DNA of 64,000 nucleotides from Saprospiraceae bacterium (GCA_016706365.1 JADJJU010000007.1:186001-250000), one strand, 5' to 3'. Positions 28,228 through 38,054 are shown, counted from the first letter of the stretch. The notes: a model not told the origin generated them from the letters alone. Made by a program: numbers and translations.

Positions 28228-29550
28228 TTGAAACAACTACTATCCAATAGCAATGTCCTTGTTTTTTCAGGGGCGTTTGCTACCATAGCACTGGGATTTT
28301 ATCTGATCTCTCCATACATACACTCCATTTTTCAGCCTATTACTTTTGAGCAATTAAGTTCATTTGAAGTAGAAAGGCCGAATGTTAAATTTGGATTCAA
28401 CCTCAATAATTACGAAGCTGACGAACGAGAGGTAAAAAACAATGAAATATTTAGTAAGATTTTAATGAGCTGCATTGATGATCATCGCATCGTTCATGAA
28501 CTCTTAGAAAGCACTAAAGATGTTTTTGATACAAGGAAGCTCCGGGCAGGTAAAGAATATTTAGTCATTCGCTCGAGGGCCTGCGGTGAACCATTGTACT
28601 TGATATATGATGAAAGTCCATATTCTTATGTTCAGTATGATTTTAATCAGATGTGTGCTGAAAAAATAGATCGCAAAATTGATACCAGGTATGAAGTAGT
28701 TACAGGGACAATTGAAAAAGGATCCAGCCTGTATCAATCTATGGTTGATGCGGGAATCGTTGCTTATCAGGCCCTTACTTCCAAGATGGAGAAAGCCTTA
28801 GCCTGGTCTGTGGATTTTCACCACCTTCAGGAAGGCGATCGTTATAAATTGTATTACGAAAAGGTATTTGTTGACGGAGTTGAAATAGGAGTTGGCGAAT
28901 TAAAAGCAGCATATTTTAAGAATAATGGCAAAGACTATTATTCTTTCAAATATCAGAGTGGAGAATTGGATGGTTATTATGATGAGAACGGAAGATCGGC
29001 TAAAAAGACATTTCTTAAAGCTCCTTTAGAATTCAGCAGAATTTCTTCCGGGTACAATCTTCGAAGATTCCATCCGGTATTGAGGAGAATGAAAGCCCAC
29101 CTTGGTACGGACTATGCTGCACCAAGTGGCACTCCCATTCTGGCTGTGGCAGATGGTACGGTCTTAAAAGCAGAATATGGCAGAGGCAATGGAAATTATG
29201 TCAAAATCAAACATGACAAAACTTATGAAACACAATATCTCCACATGTCCCGTTTTCACAAAGGTGTGAGATCAGGATCAAGAGTAAAGCAAGGTGATAT
29301 CATCGGTTATGTTGGTTCCACAGGTCTTGCTACCGGTCCTCATGTTTGCTTCAGATTTTGGAAAAATGGAAAACAAGTGAATCACCTAAAGGAAAATCTT
29401 CCAAATTCTGCTCCAATGCCTGGTAATGAATTACCAAAATACAAATTGCATATCGATTCATTAATGCAAAAATTGAATGCGACGCCATTTCTTGATGATG
29501 CAATGGCTGGAGCTTGCGGGGATCAACAAAAAAATGTTGGTAAGCCGTAG
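28228..29550 (+). CDS. M23 family metallopeptidase (LytM-type)
   Basis: 440 residues from a TTG start (no ATG precedes the membrane segment). An N-terminal membrane anchor (VLVFSGAFATIALGFYLI) places it in the periplasm; a substrate-like middle domain precedes the peptidase. Zinc motif 1 is HLGTDYAAPSG, the mid motif QYLHMSRF, and the last motif TGPHVCFRFW. In most M23 enzymes the last motif is HxH; here the second His is Cys, a form I believe is common in Bacteroidota homologues and which could still bind zinc. Expected role is cutting peptidoglycan cross-bridges. The 290-base gap before it is AT-rich; TAATTTTG at 28110 is a possible distant promoter box. Confidence 0.9.
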   Translation: MKQLLSNSNVLVFSGAFATIALGFYLISPYIHSIFQPITFEQLSSFEVERPNVKFGFNLNNYEADEREVKNNEIFSKILMSCIDDHRIVHELLESTKDVFDTRKLRAGKEYLVIRSRACGEPLYLIYDESPYSYVQYDFNQMCAEKIDRKIDTRYEVVTGTIEKGSSLYQSMVDAGIVAYQALTSKMEKALAWSVDFHHLQEGDRYKLYYEKVFVDGVEIGVGELKAAYFKNNGKDYYSFKYQSGELDGYYDENGRSAKKTFLKAPLEFSRISSGYNLRRFHPVLRRMKAHLGTDYAAPSGTPILAVADGTVLKAEYGRGNGNYVKIKHDKTYETQYLHMSRFHKGVRSGSRVKQGDIIGYVGSTGLATGPHVCFRFWKNGKQVNHLKENLPNSAPMPGNELPKYKLHIDSLMQKLNATPFLDDAMAGACGDQQKNVGKP

Positions 29551-29593
29551 TGTAAACAGGAATTATTCAGGTCTCAATTTTTTGATGCATTAT

Positions 29594-30181
29594 TCACTTT
29601 TCCAGTAGAAATTTAATCAACTTCTTCAGAGCTCTGGAGCGATGACTTATTTTGCTTTTCTCTTCAAGAGACATTTCTGCGAAAGTCTTTGTATATCCAT
29701 CAGGTAAAAAAACCGGATCATAACCAAATCCCTCCTTCCCAGCCAATTCAAGGGCTATTGTTCCTTCTACAATTCCTTCAAACAGGTGTGTTTGACCATT
29801 CATTATTAGTGCCATGCAGGTTCTGAATCTGGCCTTCCTGGTATCTTTTTCTTCCAGTTTTTTTAATAATAAATCAATATTTGCTTTACTATCCCTCTCC
29901 GGACCGGCATATCTGGCAGAATAAACACCGGGTTCTCCATTCAGCGCATCCACCTCAAGCCCTGTATCTTCTGCAAAAACATCTATATTATATTTATCAA
30001 ACACATAAAGCGCCTTTGCAATCGCATTTTCTGCGATTGTGGGCTCATTTTCCGGAATATCTTCTGTACAACCGATACTCTCCAGGCTTTTAATCCGGAA
30101 AAATTCAGGCAGAAGAGCACTTACTTCCTCTACTTTATGAACATTACTAGTAGCGAAAACCAACGAAAAACTTGTCATCAT
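29594..30181 (-). CDS. rdgB: XTP/dITP diphosphatase (HAM1/RdgB family)
   Basis: Removes non-canonical purine triphosphates (ITP, XTP, dITP) before they enter nucleic acids. 195 residues, complete. Motifs: the nucleotide site FATSNVHKVEEV at the N-terminus, FAEDTGLEVDALNGEPGVYSARYAG, FEGIVEGTIA, GFGYDPVFLPDG and KISHRSRAL near the end. The four-base overlap with the upstream small gene (30178-30181) shows they are translated together. Confidence 0.96.
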   Translation of the reverse strand: MMTSFSLVFATSNVHKVEEVSALLPEFFRIKSLESIGCTEDIPENEPTIAENAIAKALYVFDKYNIDVFAEDTGLEVDALNGEPGVYSARYAGPERDSKANIDLLLKKLEEKDTRKARFRTCMALIMNGQTHLFEGIVEGTIALELAGKEGFGYDPVFLPDGYTKTFAEMSLEEKSKISHRSRALKKLIKFLLEK

Positions 30182-30603
30182 TTAATTTTAAACATCAATT
30201 GCAACTCCTCCCAAAACAGGCTTTTCTTTTCCTTATTAGTCCTTATTATATTCGGAGAGTCAATAAAAAGAAAGTCATTTTCTAAAAGGCTAAAGTACCG
30301 GTATTGCGGTACCTGAAACCAAATTCCTATTTTGGCGGGATCAACATCAAAAAAAATACACTTTGAAGGTCCTGAATTAGCCAAAAAGTTATTGAACCAA
30401 TTTCCATTCTGTTGATCCACATAATGAATAGTACAATCATTGGCAACTGAAAGATTGATGGCAGACATTATTTTAGATAAATATTCGACGATCTCAGGTT
30501 GTCTATCCTTTTGGTTTAGAATGAGTTGAACAGATTTTTTTTGTAATTCAGAATTAGTAGATTCTACTTCCGGAGATTCTATTTGATAAATTTTATACTT
30601 CAT
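30178..30603 (-). CDS. Small conserved-type hypothetical protein coupled to rdgB
   Basis: 141 residues, no signal peptide or membrane segment, so cytosolic. It overlaps rdgB by 4 bases and is its upstream partner. The C-terminal part (LFIDSPNIIRTNKEKKSLFW, then EELQLMF) is loosely reminiscent of the psi subunit (HolD) of DNA polymerase III, where a Lys-x-x-x-Trp-x-x-Leu helix ends the protein. This is a weak resemblance by eye, not an identification. Confidence 0.6.
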   Translation of the reverse strand: MKYKIYQIESPEVESTNSELQKKSVQLILNQKDRQPEIVEYLSKIMSAINLSVANDCTIHYVDQQNGNWFNNFLANSGPSKCIFFDVDPAKIGIWFQVPQYRYFSLLENDFLFIDSPNIIRTNKEKKSLFWEELQLMFKIK

Positions 30604-30714
30604 AAATTAATTTAACAAAATAATATTTGGACAAACTGATTATTTAAATTATATATTTCTTTCACATTCAGTTGTTTGGGTCTATACAGAATTTTATTAT
30701 TTGGCAATAATCAT

Positions 30715-30722
30715 TATATTTG
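30715..30722 (+). promoter_or_regulatory. Possible minus-7 box abutting ilvE
   Basis: TATATTTG followed by four bases and the ilvE ATG, the same geometry as at folP. It suggests a leaderless message or a chance match. Confidence 0.35.
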
Positions 30723-30726
30723 GAGC

Positions 30727-31803
30727 ATGAAAGATACAATAAACATAACTCAAGTAAAAGAAAGTCGTATTGGGAGCGTTGATTTTGATAATATTCCCTT
30801 TGGGAAAATTTTGTCTGATCATATGTTCATTGCTGATTTCAAAGACGGTGAGTGGCAGGACCTTCGCATAGTACCTGTTGAGAATTTATCTTTGAATCCC
30901 GCTAATATGGCATTGCATTACGGTCAGTCCATTTTTGAGGGGATGAAAGCCTCTATTAATAGTGAAGGCGTTCCTTTGTTATTCAGGCCAGAGATGCATG
31001 CCAAACGAATGAATGCATCTGCCAGCAGAATGTGTATGCCCACTATCCCTGAGGAAATGTTTATCAGAGCTGTGACTGAAATCGTCAAACTTGAAAAAAA
31101 CTGGATTCCTACTAAAGTAGGCAGTGCTTTGTATATCAGACCTTTCATGTTTGCTATGGATGAATTTATCGGAGTAGCACCTTCGGCAACCTTTAGATTC
31201 ATTATTTTAACTCTTCCTGTAGGTCCTTACTACAATAAACCAGTAAAGTTGCTTGCAGATGAGCGCTTCGTTCGCGCAGCAAAAGGCGGAGTTGGAGAAG
31301 CCAAAACTGCCGGAAATTATGCAGCATCCATGCTTCCTATGAAAATGGCCCGCGAAAATGGATATGATCAGATCCTTTGGCTGGATGCCCGATATAGAAA
31401 GTTTTTACAGGAAGTTGGAACAATGAATATCTTCTTCGTGATAGATGGCAAAGTAGTGACCCCTCTAACAGACGGGGCCATCTTAAAAGGCATCACGCGC
31501 GATTCCATTATTACACTCCTTGGGGACATGGGTTACGAGGTAGACATCAGACCGATCACAATTGACGAGTTAATTGATGCATATGATGCAGGTATGTTAC
31601 AGGAAGTTTTCGGAAGTGGAACCGCTGCTGTCATTTCTAATGTATCGACTATCAAGTATAAAGATAAAGTCATTGAATTGGATGAAAGCAATTTTGTCCT
31701 CTCACAAATGATCAAGGAAAAAATCAATCTTTTACGCAATGGAACCATTGAAGATCCATATGGTTGGGTAGTTCCAATTGAAGAAAGTGTAAGTGTATCC
31801 TGA
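30727..31803 (+). CDS. ilvE: Branched-chain amino-acid aminotransferase
   Basis: PLP fold-type IV enzyme interconverting Leu, Ile and Val with their 2-oxo acids. 358 residues from the ATG at 30727; an in-frame Met at 30676 adds 17 residues with no family match. Motifs: NMALHYGQSIFEGMKA, RMNASASRMCMP, GSALYIRPFMFA, and GGVGEAKTAGNYAAS, which carries the PLP Lys. EVFGSGTAAVISNVS and the terminal EDPYGWVVPI are typical of the BCAT II group. Monocistronic by position, between divergent rdgB and ndk. Confidence 0.94.
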   Translation: MKDTINITQVKESRIGSVDFDNIPFGKILSDHMFIADFKDGEWQDLRIVPVENLSLNPANMALHYGQSIFEGMKASINSEGVPLLFRPEMHAKRMNASASRMCMPTIPEEMFIRAVTEIVKLEKNWIPTKVGSALYIRPFMFAMDEFIGVAPSATFRFIILTLPVGPYYNKPVKLLADERFVRAAKGGVGEAKTAGNYAASMLPMKMARENGYDQILWLDARYRKFLQEVGTMNIFFVIDGKVVTPLTDGAILKGITRDSIITLLGDMGYEVDIRPITIDELIDAYDAGMLQEVFGSGTAAVISNVSTIKYKDKVIELDESNFVLSQMIKEKINLLRNGTIEDPYGWVVPIEESVSVS

Positions 31804-31928
31804 AATATATTGATCTTTCCATTTATAAATTACTGACGCTCATCTGCGTGAGTCCTTACCTTTATTGATGGTATTAATCTTAACTTTAAATCTATACCAC
31901 TGCAACTTGTGATTTAGTTCTGATTCGT

Positions 31929-31936
31929 TACCTTTG
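31929..31936 (+). promoter_or_regulatory. Promoter of ndk
   Basis: TACCTTTG (minus-7, TAnnTTTG) with a TTG at 31907-31909, a plausible minus-33 element about 19 bases upstream. The ndk ATG is 37 bases further on. Confidence 0.6.
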
Positions 31937-31972
31937 CGCCACTTTAAATAAAAAATTGAACAAATTCCTATT

Positions 31973-32392
31973 ATGGCTAACAACATAACTTTCACAATGA
32001 TTAAGCCCGATGCAGTAGCAGCAGGCCACACAGGAGCAATACTTGCACAAATTGCAGCAGCAGGTTTCAGAATCTCTGCAATGAAAATGACCCAATTGAG
32101 CCCGGCAAAAGCGGGAGAATTTTATGAAGTACACAAGGAAAGACCATTTTATGGAGAACTTGTAGACTTTATGTCTTCAGGTCCGATTGTGGCAGCAATA
32201 CTTGAAAAAACCAATGCAGTTGAAGATTTCAGAAAATTGATTGGAGCAACTGATCCTTCAAAAGCTGAGCCGGGCACTATCCGCGCTTTATATGCTAAAA
32301 ATGTAGGAGAGAATGCTGTTCATGGTTCTGATTCAGATGAGAATGCTCTGATAGAAGGGGCATTTCACTTTGCAGGAGTGGAGAAATTCTAA
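31973..32392 (+). CDS. ndk: Nucleoside diphosphate kinase
   Basis: Transfers the gamma phosphate between nucleoside tri- and diphosphates through a phospho-His. 139 residues, complete. It begins with FTMIKPDAVAAGHTGAI; the active His is in ENAVHGSDSDENA (~residue 116), and GATDPSKAEPGTIRALYA is the usual preceding motif. It has its own promoter (31929) and a downstream terminator (32512). Confidence 0.97.
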   Translation: MANNITFTMIKPDAVAAGHTGAILAQIAAAGFRISAMKMTQLSPAKAGEFYEVHKERPFYGELVDFMSSGPIVAAILEKTNAVEDFRKLIGATDPSKAEPGTIRALYAKNVGENAVHGSDSDENALIEGAFHFAGVEKF

Positions 32393-32394
32393 CT

Positions 32395-32453
32395 TCAGAT
32401 TTCAGATGCCAGGTTTCAGTGGTTTCAGATTTGGAACAGCCAAATAACAGCCG
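32395..32453 (+). repeat. Degenerate TTTCAGAT tract with paired AACAGCC
   Basis: A tract of TTTCAGATT-like words starts at the ndk stop and runs into AACAGCC at 32435-32441 and AACAGCCG at 32446-32453, 11 bases apart, close to the 12-base pair at 4824/4836. Confidence 0.65.
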
Positions 32454-32511
32454 ATATAAAAGTCCTAGCCAGGAGTCAGTATCCTAATCGGACATAAGGA
32501 TAAATTATAAT

Positions 32512-32543
32512 AAAGCCGGACCTCAAAAAGTGCCGGCTTTTTT
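32512..32543. terminator. Bidirectional terminator between ndk and the methyltransferase gene
   Basis: Perfect 8-bp stem AAAGCCGG (32512-32519) with CCGGCTTT (32533-32540) followed by T on the plus strand; the minus strand also has a T-rich tail. It serves two convergent genes. Confidence 0.85.
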
Positions 32544-34152
32544 ATTTCCCTTTCAATAAATTAACTGTCACGGTTGCCAAATCAGAATCAGGGAATCTCG
32601 CATGCAAATTCGCATCAGGGTACAATCCTGCCTCTTCTGCAATCTTCAGAAATACTGCTGGCTCAACAATGTATTGATCTGAATATCCATGAGTTGCATC
32701 ATAAGCTGTAGCTGCAGTTTTACCCAAATTTGATGCCACTAATTCAGGATCCACGGTATGCAATTCTATTATAAGCAGACCAAAATTTGAAATGTAAGGG
32801 ACCCATTTATTAAAATGTTGTAACAAATTCTCTTCAACAGCTGCATTGTTAAGTCTTACTCCCCTACTTGCAAATGCTCCGGTGGAAGAACTTGATCGAT
32901 TTATATTTCCTTCAGGCTGAGACCATATTCTATTGTGATCCAGGAAAGTCCTTACATTCAATAGTTGACTTAGCTCAATGCCGTATTCATCCGATAAATG
33001 ATTAGCCAGGATATCCGGTCTGCCAATATCTCCCCACACTACCTTTGCCCAAATATCCGCTTTGATAAGATTTGCTCTGGTCACTTTTAATGCTGCTTCA
33101 TTAAAATCAGCACCTACCAATAATAAAGGGAATTCCTCAAGATGCCTTCCTCTCAATGTTCTTTGCTCAATGACCTCAAAAATATGAATCAGGAATGCTC
33201 CATTACCACATCCCATATCGAGCACACCTTTAGGCTGTTCTGCAATTGGCCTGTTGAATAATTCAATGATAATATCATCCACCTTTTTAAAATAAGAAGC
33301 ATGTGCTCCTCCTGAACCCCATACATTCATTTCTCTGTCTACATGAATCTCAGGTTCAGAATCTGAAACCCTTAATACATCAGGATCGCCAAATATTAAT
33401 TCATCTACCAACCTGAGAGTTGGCAAATATGAAACAGTGACACCATAAGCGCTGGCTCTTCTCGCATAAAACAAACCTTTATCTGTAAATTGAAACGTCT
33501 TGTTTTTCTTGGCAAACCATCCCAGGTGTAAAAACACATCCAGAAGCGCATCAAAACTCTCCCCTTGCTGGTGAAATTCATCAGCCCTGAATGATGCCTC
33601 CATAAAGTACTTATGAAACATGCCATTCATTCCTAATAACACTACACTGGGACCTATCAAATGGCCTTCTATGTGCTTCAGAAATTGCTCCTGTATTCCT
33701 CTTTTTTCAGAATCAGAAGACAATTCCATACCATAGTCAGAACAAAATCTCTCAAAAATTTGCTTCATTTTCTTGAATGGAACAACTTCAAACTTTCTCC
33801 TGTGAAATTGTCCGGATAATTTCATCAGCTCAACTACATCTTTGTATAATGGTATAAGACTAAATGCATAGCTGCTGGCGTGATTACAATAATAATACAC
33901 CCTATTATTCAGGTTGTCCACTTCTTGTCTTAGCCAGCCCTGAGAACATAATGCACGCAATGCCACATTGAGATATCCTTCATTGGCTTTGAATTTTTCT
34001 GCCAATTCATTAATTTCTGAAGAACCTTCTTCCAATAAATATTTCAAAACACCTTTTTCATGAAGCGCATATGCACCTGATGCAATTGCAATACCATCGA
34101 GGTGTTTGAATAAATCTGCTCTTAATACAGATTGTTCTGCTTTTGTCAACAT
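32542..34152 (-). CDS. Class I SAM-dependent methyltransferase
   Basis: 536 residues from MLTKAEQSVLRADLF; a Met 36 bases upstream adds a hydrophobic stretch that looks like chance. The N-terminal ~200 residues look like winged-helix/dimerisation segments of O-methyltransferases (SGAYALHEKGVLKYLLEEG, NEGYLNVALRALCSQGWL). The SAM site follows at GVLDMGCGNGAFLIHIF, then LVGADFNEAALKVTRANL, and a late IIELHTVDP. The length exceeds ordinary O-methyltransferases and is closer to the methyltransferase modules of polyketide pathways (AprA-like). The methyl acceptor is unknown. There is no biosynthetic cluster around it, so it acts alone or on an imported or cellular metabolite. Confidence 0.8.
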   Translation of the reverse strand: MLTKAEQSVLRADLFKHLDGIAIASGAYALHEKGVLKYLLEEGSSEINELAEKFKANEGYLNVALRALCSQGWLRQEVDNLNNRVYYYCNHASSYAFSLIPLYKDVVELMKLSGQFHRRKFEVVPFKKMKQIFERFCSDYGMELSSDSEKRGIQEQFLKHIEGHLIGPSVVLLGMNGMFHKYFMEASFRADEFHQQGESFDALLDVFLHLGWFAKKNKTFQFTDKGLFYARRASAYGVTVSYLPTLRLVDELIFGDPDVLRVSDSEPEIHVDREMNVWGSGGAHASYFKKVDDIIIELFNRPIAEQPKGVLDMGCGNGAFLIHIFEVIEQRTLRGRHLEEFPLLLVGADFNEAALKVTRANLIKADIWAKVVWGDIGRPDILANHLSDEYGIELSQLLNVRTFLDHNRIWSQPEGNINRSSSSTGAFASRGVRLNNAAVEENLLQHFNKWVPYISNFGLLIIELHTVDPELVASNLGKTAATAYDATHGYSDQYIVEPAVFLKIAEEAGLYPDANLHARFPDSDLATVTVNLLKGK

Positions 34153-34293
34153 AAGAATTACTATTATAAAAAGCGCACAAGGAAGCACTCTCAGATTGTA
34201 ACCCGAAAGTAGTAAGTAAATTCAATAAACTGAAACGGAGAAACTTCAGCAACCCAAACAGGAGAGTATTTTTTCTTGAAAACAATACTTTGC

Positions 34294-35060
34294 TTAATTC
34301 AATATATTATTTGATTCAGTAAGAATAATCGGCTGCCTATCCGTGATCAATATGGTATGTTCATGCTGAGCTACATGACTTCCATCGCCTGTAATAAATG
34401 TCCAACCATCTCCTGAGTCCCGGGCATATGAAGTACCTGTTGAGATGAATGTCTCTATGGCAACCACAGAATTCATTTTAAATCTTTTGTATTGTTCCTG
34501 TCATAATAACAGGGTATCTCTTTGGGTTCTTCATGAAGACTGCGTCCTACCCCATGTCCCACCAGATTTTTTATCACCTTGAATCCTGACTTGCGTGCTT
34601 CATTCTGGATGAATCGGCCTAATTCAGCAATTTTTAATCCTCCTTTAATTTGAGCAATTGCTGCCTGCAAAATCCTCCTTGAAGCATCTACAAGTGGTTT
34701 GTGACCGTGGATATCTTCACCCAACACAAAAGAGCCTCCATTATCAGCCCAGAAGCCATCCAATTCTGCAGAAACATCAATATTTACAAGATCTCCTTCC
34801 TTCAATATTTTGCTTTTTATTGGGAATTCCGTGAGCAATCTCATTATTTACACTGAGATACAGGTATATCCCGGAAAACCATATGTTTTGAATGGCGCAG
34901 AAGCAGCCCCGAAACTCTCTAAGAGAGACTTTCCATACATATCAAGTTCATAAGTTGAGAGCCCGGGTCGGGCGAAGGAAGTCATTTCGCGTAAAGTGAT
35001 AGCAACTGCATCACTTACCTTTTTTATTCCTTCAAACTCCTGAGGTGAACTTATTGACAT
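34294..35060 (-). CDS. map: Methionine aminopeptidase type I (three indels)
   Basis: Removes the initiator Met from nascent proteins; essential. The likely start is MSISSPQEFEGIKKVSDAV at 35060; an in-frame Met 57 bases upstream adds a hydrophobic run. Motifs across the broken frames: YGFPGYTCISV, the expected NNEIAHGIP, VNIDVSAELDGFWADNGGSF (metal Asp pair), VGHGVGRSLHEEP, VVAIETFIS and QHEHTILITD. Three breaks are needed: two extra bases at 34849-34858 (a GT or TC dinucleotide), one extra base in the run at 34808-34811, and one missing base at 34485-34488. All conserved residues are present once these are corrected, so sequencing error is far likelier than a pseudogene. It is the most damaged gene in the window. 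Confidence 0.85.
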
Positions 35061-35429
35061 TGAATAGAAGATTATTGTAAAAAATAGATAAACAATAATA
35101 ATACATTTGAGTTTCACTGATCAGATTCTTCATCAATTTAAAACTAGATTTGTTCATTTGCTGATCCTAGATTCCACAAATATCTCACTAAGAAAAATAA
35201 CCCAAAAAATTGTCTCCGGGACCAAAGTTTCCTGATAAACTCCGCAAAATATTCAGTTCAACATATTTATAATAGTAATACATTACCGTTGAATCCAATA
35301 GTTTTGATCTGACATAGGTGAGCAGAATATGACATCAATCCACACTTTCCGAATATTGCAAGAAGGAGGTGGTCAGGATTTTAAAACCTGAAGTATATTA
35401 TAGTAGTGAAAATATCTATTTATGCAGTA

Positions 35430-38054
35430 TCAGTGAACTTTCTTCAATTCACCGTCCTGAGAAGTAACTACATGCGCGTCTTTATAACCCAGTGCTTTTA
35501 CTTTTGAAAGGGCTTCAGAAGCTTCTTCCATTGATGTATATCCACTCAAAAGGACCGTGGTACTACCGCCGCTTCTAATTTCTTCAATGAGTCCAATGGC
35601 TTCAACTTCTTTATTATCAAACCAGCTTAGATTCTTGAAGCTGCCGATTTTTACCATATATTCCTGACTTCCGCTTAAGCTTGTTTTTTGCGGGGTTTCA
35701 GAAATGATTTGTTTTTCTTCAGTAGCAGCATAATCTTCTATCCTATCCAATTGCACGCCGACAGGCAAAGGAGTGATGAATGCTTCTTTGAATTTTTCTT
35801 CTCTAATTTTAAATAAAGCAGATTCCGCATCTTCTTTATTATCATATACACCTACCATTATTCTCAGCAACTGATCATCGCGTTTGGAGACGTAAATAGA
35901 TCCGAATTTACTGAGGAAATACTTGAAAGGAGTAATATCTACACGCTTTTTGGCAATCGCAGCGACCTGTATTACATAGCCTGCAATATTGCTTTCTTTT
36001 GTATCTTCTTTTGCCAGCTTAATTGCTGGAGGAGGAGTTTCATCTTTTACAGTTTCAGGTTTTGACTTTATTGCAGTAGTTTTCTTATCGTCTGCTTTCT
36101 TGCCCGTTGATTTGACCATTTCTTTGGAAGTAGCTTCTGTTTTTGTTTCTAAAGGAATGGCATTAGTAGAAGCAGTCATTTCTGCAGGATTAGGACGAGT
36201 GGCGGGTTTGCTTTCAGAACTTGTAAAAACACCCTGTCTGTAGTAATCTCTAAGCATGACATTTTCAGCTCTCTCAAATACAATTTTACCAAGAATATCC
36301 TCCTGCACTTTTGTACCGATAAGCTTATCAATATATTGTGGAGTATAACCGGTTTTCGCAAAACTGATATGGTATCTTCCTCTCGGTTTAATATGCAACG
36401 CAAAATTACCCATCTGATCAGAGTATGTTTCCTGCACCTCCCCATCCAATTCATTTACAGCAGAAATATAAACTCCCCCTACCGGTTGATCCAGAACACT
36501 GTCAACGATTCTCCCTTCATGAAAATTAGCCGTTCCAGTCAGCATTAACTTGTAATTCTTCTCCTGACCTTCGATATCCTGGAACCTCAGCCTGAAGGAA
36601 GTATTTGTATAGCCCACTTTACCAATTGTTATGTAACAATCAAATCCTTCACGGATTTCAAAATGGAATAAACCTGATTCATCTGTAATACCTGCAGGAT
36701 CTCCGCATCTTGTCAGATCCACCAGGGCTCCGGTTACAGCTTGCTGGGTTTTAAAATCCATAACGGTCACTGCTACTTTTTTGGATTTTTTAAGCACTGC
36801 ATAAATATCTTCATGTCCTTTTCCTTCCGGTCTGTCAGAGATTAAAAAGCCTTTCCCCATTTTGTCAAAATAGACAAAGCCAAAGTCATCACGAGTAGAA
36901 TTGATCTCTTTACCAAGATTGACTGGGTCTACCCAGCTTTCATAATCAAAATCTGCTCTGAAAACATCCAGACCTCCATATCCGGGATGCCAGTCTGAAG
37001 AAAAGTAAAGAAATTGTCCGTCAAAAAAAGGAGATATTTCATTGCCGGGTGTATTGATTCTCGGCCCTAAATTCTGAGGAGTTGACCAGGAATCATTTTC
37101 CTGAAGATATGACACATACATATCAAAACCGCCATAACCACCATCCATATTGGAAGCGAAGTAGAGGGTCTGACCATCAGGCGTGAGAAACGGATACCCT
37201 GATGAATAGCTATCATTATTGAAAGGGAAATCAAACTCATCTACCCAATCTCCATTTTCATCCAGATAAGCGAATGAAATTCTCAAACCTGTCTCTGCCT
37301 GAGCTAGTTGTCTGTTGCCTTCTGTAAAATGATTTATAGTAAATGCAATCAATCCGGTGTTGGGTGCGAAAGTAATAGGACCGATATTCGAATGAAGATT
37401 TCTTGAAGGCTGAAGAAGTTGCTTAACAGAATCAGAGGGGTGAGATGTAAAAAGCACATTCTGACCCAATACATGATTTGAGGGTCCTGTTTGTTTTTGA
37501 GCGGCAGAAGCTTGTTGAAATTTATATGTAGTGGAGCCAATTAATTTACCATTCACCAATGTCATGGCGAAATCTGCCCCTGATGTACTGTGTTTATCCG
37601 TCTTGATTTTAAATTGCGCCGAAACAGGTGCAGATTCTTGTGCAAATTCACAGGCTGCTACCAGATATTTACCGTACTGAGGATTGATTCTGCTTAAGTG
37701 AATATACCAATTTCTTGCTTCGCTATATTTTCCTTCCATTTTTAAGGCATAGCCTAAGTTCAGTATAGTTTCTTCATGGTTTGGATCAAGCAACAACGCT
37801 TTGGTGAAACCATCTATGGCGGCGTCAACTTGACGGGTATTAAGATAACAGGTAGAAAGATTACGCAGAATTTGAAGGTCTTGCGGGGCCTCCCGGTGCA
37901 AATTCACATAGTATTTCAGCGCTAAATCAAAGTTCTTTTGTTGAAATAACTTCTCCGCTTTCAATTTATCGTCATAAGGAAAATCTGTATGAGCAACAGA
38001 CAACAAAGGCATTGTCAGAATCAGGATGAAAAGCAGAAGATTTTTTTTAATCAT
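35430..38054 (-). CDS. PorE-like protein: TPR, PD40 propeller, carboxypeptidase-like domains and SPOR repeats
   Basis: 874 residues, signal peptide ending near LLSVAHTDF. Order: TPR repeats (~25-135), PD40/WD40-like blades (~210-420; PFLTPDGQTLYFASN, ISPFFDGQFLYFSSDW), CarboxypepD_reg (~425-515) and a second similar domain (~525-600). A low-complexity Lys/Thr/Glu linker (~625-700) follows, then two SPOR-type domains (IAGYVIQVAAIAKKRVDI and QEYMVKIGSFKNLSWFDNKE). The first three parts match the layout of PorE, the T9SS protein that ends in an OmpA domain binding peptidoglycan. Here tandem SPOR domains, which bind denuded glycan, take that place. A role as a T9SS or gliding cell-wall anchor is inference. 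A TATCTTTG promoter box lies 37 bases upstream. The 35061-35429 gap behind it shows nothing recognisable. Confidence 0.82.
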   Translation of the reverse strand: MIKKNLLLFILILTMPLLSVAHTDFPYDDKLKAEKLFQQKNFDLALKYYVNLHREAPQDLQILRNLSTCYLNTRQVDAAIDGFTKALLLDPNHEETILNLGYALKMEGKYSEARNWYIHLSRINPQYGKYLVAACEFAQESAPVSAQFKIKTDKHSTSGADFAMTLVNGKLIGSTTYKFQQASAAQKQTGPSNHVLGQNVLFTSHPSDSVKQLLQPSRNLHSNIGPITFAPNTGLIAFTINHFTEGNRQLAQAETGLRISFAYLDENGDWVDEFDFPFNNDSYSSGYPFLTPDGQTLYFASNMDGGYGGFDMYVSYLQENDSWSTPQNLGPRINTPGNEISPFFDGQFLYFSSDWHPGYGGLDVFRADFDYESWVDPVNLGKEINSTRDDFGFVYFDKMGKGFLISDRPEGKGHEDIYAVLKKSKKVAVTVMDFKTQQAVTGALVDLTRCGDPAGITDESGLFHFEIREGFDCYITIGKVGYTNTSFRLRFQDIEGQEKNYKLMLTGTANFHEGRIVDSVLDQPVGGVYISAVNELDGEVQETYSDQMGNFALHIKPRGRYHISFAKTGYTPQYIDKLIGTKVQEDILGKIVFERAENVMLRDYYRQGVFTSSESKPATRPNPAEMTASTNAIPLETKTEATSKEMVKSTGKKADDKKTTAIKSKPETVKDETPPPAIKLAKEDTKESNIAGYVIQVAAIAKKRVDITPFKYFLSKFGSIYVSKRDDQLLRIMVGVYDNKEDAESALFKIREEKFKEAFITPLPVGVQLDRIEDYAATEEKQIISETPQKTSLSGSQEYMVKIGSFKNLSWFDNKEVEAIGLIEEIRSGGSTTVLLSGYTSMEEASEALSKVKALGYKDAHVVTSQDGELKKVH

